DNA of 45,925 bases. Origin: Candidatus Pacearchaeota archaeon. GTDB taxonomy: Archaea; Nanobdellota; Nanobdellia; Pacearchaeales; GW2011-AR1. The position numbers were made by a program, and so were the translations under genes. The stretch spans positions 1-45,925 of the forward strand of contig JAGVWP010000029.1 in the NCBI GenBank assembly GCA_018304985.1. Reading direction: 5' to 3'. Numbering within the stretch: position 1 is the first letter of the stretch; every line of letters begins with the position of its first letter. Below are positions 30,961-36,871 of this stretch, one piece after another. Under the pieces are notes generated by a model. That model was not told the origin of the DNA, searched no databases, and saw only the letters and a list, made by a program, of their open reading frames with translations.

Positions 30961-31049
30961 AACTTAATTTAAACCTCTATTTTTAACTAAATAAAAATGA
31001 TAGGCTTTAAAAACATATTAAGCTTATTTAATTATTAAAAAGAGATAAA

Positions 31050-31403
31050 ATGCCTAATAAACAACTAATTAATTTTATAAAAGAGGCAAGAAAAAGAGAT
31101 TTTGATGATTTTCAGATTAAAGAGCCATTGCTGAAAAATGGCTGGCCTTTGGACGAGATTGAAAAAGCTTTTGCTAGCCTTAAACAGCAGGTTAAATTCA
31201 AGAATAAAATAACAATCTATCTTGATTCTGATGCTCTTAAAATAATTGATAAAAGAGCCAAGAAGAATATGTTTACAATAAGCGAGCAGATTGAGGATAT
31301 TTTAAGGCGAAGCGCTATAAACGCAAGAAAAATAAGGCGGGAAGAGGAAAAATTAGATGATCTTTTAGTTAGCTTATTCTCAAGAAAAACCTATAAAAAA
31401 TAA
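31050..31403 (+). CDS. Helical N-domain plus ribbon-helix-helix-like protein, 117 aa
   Basis: Residues 1-47 (LINFIKEARKRDFDDFQIKEPLLKNGWPLDEIEKAF) form the small UBA-like helical module found in many DPANN proteins. Residues ~52-95 (NKITIYLDSDALKIIDKRAKKNMFTISEQIEDILRRSA) have the strand-helix-helix layout of RHH DNA-binding proteins. A basic C-terminus follows. Probable transcription factor or nucleoid protein; its target is unknown, but the nearby palindromes are candidates. Confidence 0.7.
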   Translation: MPNKQLINFIKEARKRDFDDFQIKEPLLKNGWPLDEIEKAFASLKQQVKFKNKITIYLDSDALKIIDKRAKKNMFTISEQIEDILRRSAINARKIRREEEKLDDLLVSLFSRKTYKK

Positions 31404-31481
31404 ATTTTAATTAAAGATATAATTAATATAAGTAAATATAATAAATTAGGCAGAGGTATTATAATGATTCAAGATTATTTA

Positions 31482-31525
31482 ATATACAACACTAAATTCC
31501 TCTTAAGGAGAAATTTAACATAATT
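31482..31525 (-). repeat. Family A dispersed repeat, short inverted copy
   Basis: Reverse complement reads TTAAATTTCTCCTTAAGAGG, AATTTAGTGTTGTATATTAA; AATTTAGTGTTGTAT is identical to the 39661 copy. A CTTAAG-centred hairpin replaces CACATAG. Confidence 0.55.
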
Positions 31526-31579
31526 ATCAGATTTATTCAGTAAGTTTAAGGTTAAGTTATAGTAAATTGGTTCATCTAA

Positions 31580-31675
31580 AAAGAAAGTTTGATAAGTGGT
31601 TGCTGGATGCATAGAAACCCGCTGGAGGTTTTTATAAAGGAAAGTTTCATAAAGAAAACATTGGTTGTCTTTATA
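31580..31675 (-). repeat. Family B dispersed repeat, inverted full-length copy
   Basis: Reverse complement reads ATAAAGACAACCAATG, TTTTCTTTATGAAACTTTCC, AAAACCTCCAGCGGGTTTC, TATGCATCCAGCAACCACTT, ATCAAACTTTC. This is the fullest copy and combines the units of all others. It ends exactly at the ATG of the nuclease gene (31676). Confidence 0.8.
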
Positions 31676-32236
31676 ATGAAAAGAACAATAACAATTAATA
31701 GGTGGGAATTTGATTTAATTAATCTTGCTATGGCCCTAATAGCCCTGATAATAGTTTTTTCTCTGATATTTTTTCTTATTCCGAGCTTGAAAGATAACAT
31801 AAAAGACATAAATGCAGAAAAAACTTCAGATAATACTTCTGTTTCTCAAAATAGCAATGCAATCCAGCAGGAAGCACTTATTATCCAGGTTATCGACGGA
31901 GATACATTTCAGATAAATACAGGCGATTATGTAAGGCTTATAGGAATTAATGCTCCTGAAAGAACTGAGAGATATTATGATGATTCAAAATTGTTTTTGG
32001 AGTCTTTGATAAACAATAAATCAGTTTTATTGGAAGGGGATTTAGACAATAGAGATAATTACGGGAGATTATTAAAATATGCTTATTCTTCTGATGGATT
32101 AATGATTAATTCAGAGCTAGTAAGGAGAGGCTACGCAGTTCCTATGGAGATTTCTCCCAATCTGAAATACAGAGAAAAGATAAGTAATGCTTATCAGCAA
32201 TGCATAAATGAGAAGTTGAGGTTATGCAATATCTAA
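31676..32236 (+). CDS. Membrane-anchored thermonuclease (SNase-like)
   Basis: 186 aa from the ATG at 31676; the track start (31589) lies inside a family B repeat. TM anchor ~13-36 (LAMALIALIIVFSLIFFLIP), a spacer, then an SNase domain ~62-180 with VIDGDTFQI, VRLIGINAPE (catalytic Arg and Glu), DNYGRLLKYAY (second catalytic Arg) and GYAVPMEI. Ca2+-dependent cleavage of DNA/RNA outside the cell, probably for nucleotide scavenging, which suits a DPANN lifestyle. All key residues are present. The family B repeat has replaced the region upstream of the start. Confidence 0.88.
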   Translation: MKRTITINRWEFDLINLAMALIALIIVFSLIFFLIPSLKDNIKDINAEKTSDNTSVSQNSNAIQQEALIIQVIDGDTFQINTGDYVRLIGINAPERTERYYDDSKLFLESLINNKSVLLEGDLDNRDNYGRLLKYAYSSDGLMINSELVRRGYAVPMEISPNLKYREKISNAYQQCINEKLRLCNI

Positions 32237-32257
32237 TAGTTCAAAATTGTTCTGAAA

Positions 32258-32310
32258 TCATGCTATATCCTTGCCTAATTTATTAGGATAAGTTACTGAT
32301 ATTTATTAAA
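32258..32310 (+). repeat. Family A dispersed repeat, 3' tail only
   Basis: TGCTATATCCTTGCCTAATT then TATTAGGATAAGTTACTGAT, then ATTTATTAA, directly after the nuclease stop. CCTAA TTTA TTAGG forms a perfect hairpin. The best-preserved version of the family A tail. Confidence 0.65.
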
Positions 32311-32340
32311 TAAAGTTAGGCATTATTATCTAAAAAATAA

Positions 32341-33015
32341 TTAGTCTTGAGCTAAACTAACCCTTATTTTTGATTTGCTGTATCCTAAAGCAATCAAAAA
32401 GGATATTAAATAGCCTATTATAAAAAATATAGCAAAGTTAATTATAATCATGATGTAATCCATTGACTCATATTCCGGCAATTTAGGCACTGGCCTGTTT
32501 AATACCTTAGCCTGCTCTTCAATAACTGTCCTGCTGCATTGATAATTTTCTTCACTAATATAAAAAGAGCAGAATTTGCTGCCAGGAACAAAAGCGCAAT
32601 CAACAGGGTATATTGGATCTATTTTAGCAAGAAAAACATTTCCTGCAATTGCATAAGCATATAATTTTTTATTGGAAGATATTTTATTAGCCATTTCCTG
32701 CTGCAGAGTTTTTGTATCTGACATTATCCTATTAAGAGATTCATTATTTTGAGTTTCTTTGGCTGTGTTAAACTGCTGACTTAAATTTAAAAATTTGCAT
32801 GAATAATCTCCAAGATTCTTATCCATGCTTTTAGTTGTTATAAATACTGAAAGTAAAATAAGAACAATTACAACCGGGAGAACTAATACTTTCCAAGTAG
32901 GCTTAAGCAACAACGGCTTGTTTTTATGCTTAACGTTAGATAGATTATTTTCAGGTATAGCATTAAGTAAAATATTTTCAGCAATTTTCACTTTTTTTGT
33001 TATCTTTTTTGCCAT
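32341..33015 (-). CDS. Two-pass membrane protein with Cys-containing ectodomain, 224 aa
   Basis: Basic N-terminus (MAKKITKKVKIAEN), TM1 ~44-64 (VLVLPVVIVLILLSVFITT), an external domain ~65-185 with coiled-coil helix (QQFNTAKETQNNESLNRIMSDTKTLQQEMANKI) and Cys pairs (DCAF...FCSFYI, YQCS), TM2 ~188-210 (MIIINFAIFFIIGYLISFLIAL), and a short tail. Downstream of the 94-aa membrane gene with a 28-base gap, same direction. Function unknown. Confidence 0.65.
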   Translation of the reverse strand: MAKKITKKVKIAENILLNAIPENNLSNVKHKNKPLLLKPTWKVLVLPVVIVLILLSVFITTKSMDKNLGDYSCKFLNLSQQFNTAKETQNNESLNRIMSDTKTLQQEMANKISSNKKLYAYAIAGNVFLAKIDPIYPVDCAFVPGSKFCSFYISEENYQCSRTVIEEQAKVLNRPVPKLPEYESMDYIMIIINFAIFFIIGYLISFLIALGYSKSKIRVSLAQD

Positions 33016-33043
33016 TTTTCCCTTTTATCTAATTATTTTACTG

Positions 33044-33328
33044 TTACTTTCTAGATTTAGGTGCTATATAAACTTTCTGAACGGCAAAACTTTTGTAAAT
33101 TCCCTCAAGAATATCAGTGCCTGCATAGCCTGAAAGCAAAGAAAGCCTTGGATCAAAATTAAACACAATTCCGACGAATATTCCGATAATCAGGGCAATC
33201 AATACGGTAATTGTGTAATATCCCCATAAAATTCTTCTTCGCAAAGACAATGCTTTTAGTAAGCCAACAAAACCACGTGTCAGGCCTCCAATGCCTCCAA
33301 GAACTGCTGCAAGAAGAATTGGATCCAT
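33044..33328 (-). CDS. Small membrane protein, 94 aa
   Basis: N-terminal glycine-rich hydrophobic segment (PILLAAVLGGIGGLTRGFVGLL), a basic loop (KALSLRRRILWGYY), a second segment (TITVLIALIIGIFVGIVF), then FDPRLSLLSGYAGTDILEGIYK and a basic C-terminus. RBS AAAGAGGCG precedes the start. First gene of an apparent two-gene operon with the 224-aa protein. Function unknown. Confidence 0.65.
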   Translation of the reverse strand: MDPILLAAVLGGIGGLTRGFVGLLKALSLRRRILWGYYTITVLIALIIGIFVGIVFNFDPRLSLLSGYAGTDILEGIYKSFAVQKVYIAPKSRK

Positions 33329-33422
33329 TTGTCGCCTCTTTTTTTATAATTTTTATTTAATAATATAAATAATTAAAGTATGTTTTTAAGGGTTTTGGTT
33401 GAGGGAAATTTTGTATTGGTTC

Positions 33423-33436
33423 AGGACATATGTCCT
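33423..33436. promoter_or_regulatory. AGGACATATGTCCT perfect palindrome
   Basis: 14-bp perfect palindrome in the divergent region between the 33044 and 33507 genes, followed by AGTCTCGCACAT. Candidate operator; no repeat of it found elsewhere in the window. Confidence 0.35.
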
Positions 33437-33506
33437 AGTCTCGCACATAAAATGGAAAAGAAGGATTTAAAAGATATAGAATCTAATAATATATAATAAA
33501 AAGAGG

Positions 33507-33740
33507 ATGGGAATGAGAGTATCAACAAAAAGGGCTATAAAGAGAGTTATTGCAATAGCATTATTATTTCTAGGAGGCTACTACTTATTAACTGCCGCTG
33601 GAATAATTCAGTCTATTGTAGTTTTTTTTGGATATTATCCAGATAATAAAACATTAGCTCTTATTGGAATTGGGATTATCGTAATCGCTTTGCTTTTAGA
33701 TGATATTTGGAGAGCAAAGATAAAAAATGCTTTCTCTTGA
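33507..33740 (+). CDS. Small two-pass membrane protein, 77 aa
   Basis: Basic N-terminus (MGMRVSTKRAIKR), hydrophobic segments ~13-40 (VIAIALLFLGGYYLLTAAGII) and ~50-66 (LALIGIGIIVIALLL), short tail. RBS AAAGAGG is 5 bases before the ATG at 33507; an ATG at 33513 is an alternative. Overlaps the next gene by 14 bases. Confidence 0.6.
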   Translation: MGMRVSTKRAIKRVIAIALLFLGGYYLLTAAGIIQSIVVFFGYYPDNKTLALIGIGIIVIALLLDDIWRAKIKNAFS

Positions 33741-33939
33741 TACTTTTGAAAAATACGCTTGGCAAACTATAATTGCATTTATAATCGGTTTACCTCCAAT
33801 TATTATTACTACAACAAAAGATAAAATTATTTGGATAATAATTTATACAATTCTTATTTTAATAGGTGTTACTTTATTTTCAATAATAAAAAATTTAATA
33901 AAATCTAGTAAGAACAGGGAAGTAAGCATTAGCAAATAA
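33727..33939 (+). CDS. Small two-pass membrane protein, 70 aa
   Basis: Hydrophobic segments ~12-28 (WQTIIAFIIGLPPIIITT) and ~35-56 (IIWIIIYTILILIGVTLFSII), basic C-terminus (KNLIKSSKNREVSISK). Overlaps the upstream membrane gene by 14 bases, so it is probably translationally coupled. Function unknown. Confidence 0.6.
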   Translation: MLSLDTFEKYAWQTIIAFIIGLPPIIITTTKDKIIWIIIYTILILIGVTLFSIIKNLIKSSKNREVSISK

Positions 33940-33949
33940 ATTACAGAGT

Positions 33950-34021
33950 TATGGCATCCGTCAATCCTACTCCCCACACCAACGCTAAAGTGTATGTGGC
34001 TTTCGTCAGGTCGCGTCCCCC
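33950..34021 (-). ncRNA. Candidate GC-rich small RNA
   Basis: A strikingly GC-rich island in an AT-rich gap. On the minus strand it would start with GGGGGACGCG at ~34021, 26 bases after TTAAATATAAG (centre ~34047), a good archaeal promoter. It contains the hairpin CCACA...TGTGG with ACACTTTAGCGT inside, and two similar motifs, CTGACGAAAGCCA and TTGACGGATGCCA. A plus-strand transcript is also possible. The CACTTTAGCG..GTGGGGAG hairpin vaguely recalls the right end of TnpB-type elements, but no tnpB is nearby. Identity unknown. Confidence 0.45.
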
Positions 34022-34085
34022 TATAAAATATCTAGGTTATGCTTATATTTAAGGTTTTTGTTTTGATTGATCTATTTGGTAAAAC

Positions 34086-34099
34086 TTAACAATCGTTAA
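34086..34099. promoter_or_regulatory. TTAACAATCGTTAA near-palindrome
   Basis: Differs from the palindrome at 11599 at one base and shares the flanks ACTTAACAAT..GTTAAT. Lies ~105 bases before the 34205 surface-protein gene. Candidate shared operator. Confidence 0.35.
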
Positions 34100-34204
34100 T
34101 CTAAAAAGGCTTTTTTCACAAATTCTAAATGACTACAGAAAAATATGGTTAGAAATACATAATTAAACTGCAGATATATATACCATTAAAAACGCCTTCT
34201 ATTC

Positions 34205-35173
34205 ATGAAAAAAAATTTGGTGATGATTTTGGTTGCATCTTTTCTAATTTTAGCGAGTTTAAGTTTTGCAAGCGCAATAACATTGACTGTAACCAGCCCA
34301 AATGATAATGGTGTTTATGATTCTAATAAAGTCTTGTTTGATTTGAAAACTAATGATAAAAGTGATTTTTATTATATATTAAATAACTCTGAGGATAGTA
34401 GATGGATTAAATTGTGCAGTAAAACCAAAGAATGTATAAAAAGAGTAAGGTTTTCAAAAGATGGAAAATATAATATTACAATAAAGGCTATTATATATAA
34501 TAATCTGAGCGATATAAATTATAGCAGTAAAACATTTACTATTGACACAAATAAACCAGATTTAACTATTCCTGCTCCAAAGAAAAGTAATCGTCCTGGA
34601 ACACAGCCTAAAAACCATCCAATTCTACTCCCTACCAGCTCAAAATTCATAAATGATTCTATAGAATTTAAAATCAAATATAATGAAGAAAATCTAGAAA
34701 AAGTAAACTTATATTACTGGATAAATGTTAATAGTGCAATTAAAAAAAATAAATCTTGTCTTGCAGGTAAAAATCAAAATTGCAGTATTAAACCATTAAA
34801 TTTAAATCAATTTAATGATAAAAATATCATTTATTGGGTGGAAATTATAGATAATGCTTTAAACAGTATTAATTCTAGTATTAGAAATGCCGAAGTAGAT
34901 ATTACTCTCCCTAGTATAACCTCTTCAAGTAATTTAATTAATAATAAGAAAGTAACTTTTATTTTTGAAATTGTAGAAAAAAATTTCGATGGTATATTCT
35001 ATAAAGACATGAACAGCAATAAGCCTATATGGAAAAGCTTATGCAAGAAAATAGAGGCCGGAAGATGTAGCACAACAAAAAGTTTCTCCGATGGAGCACA
35101 TAATCTTTCAATAAACGCTGTTGATAAAGCAGGAAATTCTGACACTGAAGATATGGAATTTACAATAATTTAA
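34205..35173 (+). CDS. Secreted Ig-like module protein (paralogue of 24670)
   Basis: 322 aa. Signal peptide ~1-24 (MILVASFLILASLSFASA/IT), then three modules. The first and third contain 'RWIKLCSK...C..(K).RFSKDGKYNITIKA' and 'PIWKSLCKKIEAGRC...SDGAHNLSINAVDKAGN', the same W-x-x-LC plus DKAGN signature as in 24670 and 36872. The middle module has 'CLAGKNQNCSIKPLNLNQF', matching 'CVSGKKMWCKINNINLSQY' of 24670. No membrane anchor. TATA AGATATATATACC is upstream. Confidence 0.75.
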   Translation: MKKNLVMILVASFLILASLSFASAITLTVTSPNDNGVYDSNKVLFDLKTNDKSDFYYILNNSEDSRWIKLCSKTKECIKRVRFSKDGKYNITIKAIIYNNLSDINYSSKTFTIDTNKPDLTIPAPKKSNRPGTQPKNHPILLPTSSKFINDSIEFKIKYNEENLEKVNLYYWINVNSAIKKNKSCLAGKNQNCSIKPLNLNQFNDKNIIYWVEIIDNALNSINSSIRNAEVDITLPSITSSSNLINNKKVTFIFEIVEKNFDGIFYKDMNSNKPIWKSLCKKIEAGRCSTTKSFSDGAHNLSINAVDKAGNSDTEDMEFTII

Positions 35174-35183
35174 TTTTTATTTT

Positions 35184-36257
35184 TTATCTTCCCAAATTTG
35201 CAATTGGCTTCTGAATCATAGGGCCAAAATTATTTGTGCTTTCAGTGTAATTTAATCTAGATTGCAAATACTCGCTTCTTTCTTTACCAGGTTCAAAGAA
35301 CCATATTCCGTATTCGCAATTTCCAATATAATTTCTTTCAATTACTGCTCCAGAATCATGAATAGACATTCCGATTCCATGATTTATTATTTCACTGTCT
35401 GCAATATAAGCATTATCAGAACCCTGCCCTGCAAAAAGAATTCCAACACTTAATCTGTTTCCGTTTCCATCAACATTAATATTTGCCAGCCTTGAAGAAC
35501 TATTTGTTGAGTCAATGCAGACACTTTCTCCGTAGTATTTTGGGTTTTTAACTGTGAGGCTTGCAAGAATTGTATCGTCTGCAGTTGCAACCTTTCCTTC
35601 AATAATTGTTTTTTCTCTTGATTCACCTATTATATGCTCATATTTATCCATTGTTACATCTTCTTTGTAAACTCCCGGAGCCAGATATAATATAGTTGGA
35701 TTATTCTCTGTTCCAATAATAGAATCCAATAAATTATTAATACTGTCTCCTGGATGCAGATAATATGCGGGTTGAGGAATATTAGAATCTTTTTCTATTA
35801 TTCCGGGTATATCGTAAAAACCAGCAAAATCATTCCAGGTCAGGTCAGTAGGATGCAGCCCAGCATAGTCTTCATCACCACTATTGTTTGGCTCGCCTGG
35901 GCCCCAACTTGTAAATTCGGCAGCTTCATTGTTTGACCAAATCCAAGTTCCTTCGGAAATAGCATCTGAAAAACCAATCCAAAGTTGACCTCCATACGGC
36001 AAGAATGTCTCAGCAAGCCATCTATTCTCTTCAGCATTATTTATTGTTGTTAAATATCCTCCCTGAGCAACTGCTTCCGCCTGCGCTTTTTCCCATGTTG
36101 TAACAGAACCTAATTTATAATAATGATTATTTGCGTGATTTAAAATCCAAGAATCTTCAGCTTTTATTTTATCTCCGCTGAAAAGACTCATTGCTGAAAT
36201 GGCTGCTGTGCCAAGGATAGTAATAAGACTTTTTTTAAATTTACCTTTAGTATTCAT
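35184..36257 (-). CDS. Secreted C-type lectin plus right-handed beta-helix protein
   Basis: 357 aa. Signal-like N-terminus (LITILGTAAISAMSLFSGDKIKA/ED). C-type lectin domain ~35-155: YYKLGSVTTWEKAQAEAVAQGGYLTTINNAEENRWL, LWIGFSDAISEGTWIWSN, then EPN (122-124) and WND (141-143), the Ca2+/sugar-coordinating pair of mannose-type lectins. The domain lacks the usual disulfide cysteines. Residues ~165-335 are parallel beta-helix-like (ILYLAPGVYKEDVTMDKYEHIIGE, ASLTVKNPKYYG, NINVDGNGNRLSVGILF, ADSEIINHGIGMSIHDSGAVIERNYIGNCEYGIWF). Probable sugar-binding surface protein. Coupled to the upstream 155-aa membrane gene (ATGA overlap). Confidence 0.85.
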   Translation of the reverse strand: MNTKGKFKKSLITILGTAAISAMSLFSGDKIKAEDSWILNHANNHYYKLGSVTTWEKAQAEAVAQGGYLTTINNAEENRWLAETFLPYGGQLWIGFSDAISEGTWIWSNNEAAEFTSWGPGEPNNSGDEDYAGLHPTDLTWNDFAGFYDIPGIIEKDSNIPQPAYYLHPGDSINNLLDSIIGTENNPTILYLAPGVYKEDVTMDKYEHIIGESREKTIIEGKVATADDTILASLTVKNPKYYGESVCIDSTNSSSRLANINVDGNGNRLSVGILFAGQGSDNAYIADSEIINHGIGMSIHDSGAVIERNYIGNCEYGIWFFEPGKERSEYLQSRLNYTESTNNFGPMIQKPIANLGR

Positions 36258-36721
36258 TGTCCTGATTCCTTAACCATTTCTCTTAACTTTTGTTTTTTTC
36301 CAGCAGCACCATAAGCAAAAGGAAATACTGATACCATCCCTAACACTATCGAACCCATAAATCCATATGTTAAATTAACAACTTGTTTCTGTCTCATCTC
36401 AACAATCTCTCTTTGAGAAATTACTTCTTGGTCAGAATTTAAAACCTCTAATTCAGCTTTAAGACCTCTTACTCTTTCTGCAAGCCCATCATCTAAATCT
36501 CTTAATGCAATAGGCCCATTAAGTTTTTGTTCAATCTGAACAACTTGCATATATTTTTCGCTTGGTCCAGATTGATTAAATCTTGAATAATCATTAAACA
36601 TCATATAATTATAAGTAAGGATACTTAATGCAGAGCCTATACCTAAAATACACCCTAACCCTCCACCTATAAAAGGTTTATTCCCCTTAATACTTTCATA
36701 ATGCTGTTTTAAAGTTGCCAT
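36254..36721 (-). CDS. Two-pass membrane protein, 155 aa
   Basis: TM ~18-40 (FIGGGLGCILGIGSALSILTYNYM), a long helical external or cytoplasmic stretch ~45-112 (QVVQIEQKLNGPIALRDLDDGLAERVRGLKAELEVLNSDQEVISQREIVEMRQKQ, coiled-coil-like), TM ~115-138 (NLTYGFMGSIVLGMVSVFPFAYGA), basic tail. Its stop overlaps the ATG of the lectin gene, so it is the first cistron of that operon and could be the lectin's membrane partner. Confidence 0.65.
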   Translation of the reverse strand: MATLKQHYESIKGNKPFIGGGLGCILGIGSALSILTYNYMMFNDYSRFNQSGPSEKYMQVVQIEQKLNGPIALRDLDDGLAERVRGLKAELEVLNSDQEVISQREIVEMRQKQVVNLTYGFMGSIVLGMVSVFPFAYGAAGKKQKLREMVKESGQ

Positions 36722-36871
36722 AGAAAATTCATAAACAGATTATATTTAAAGCTATCTCTCTACCAACTTGTAGTGAAAATATTAAAAGTTCATCTGCTCA
36801 AAGTAATGACTATTTCTCAAAAGCATTTAAATATAAAGAATAACTCTAAAAAATATATATAAAAGGGTAAG

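Larger units (their letters stand above)
30638..31049. other. 412-bp gap: repeats of both families, palindrome, no gene
   Basis: Holds a family A tail, a 21-base palindrome at 30816 and family B copy 5. No protein-like ORF in any frame. Confidence 0.5.

Noticed and set aside
31589-31675. N-terminal extension of the nuclease ORF in the track
   Set aside because: Encoded by a family B repeat; the same peptide arises in antisense from the copy at 11021. The start at 31676 gives a normal TM anchor.
11021-31675. CRISPR array made of the dispersed repeats
   Set aside because: Copies are kilobases apart, in both orientations, unequal in length and without regular spacers; no cas gene is present.
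33950-34021. Right end of a TnpB (IS605-type) element
   Set aside because: The CACTTTAGCG...GTGGGGAG hairpin is only vaguely similar, no tnpB or left end exists nearby, and a good TATA box suggests an own transcript.
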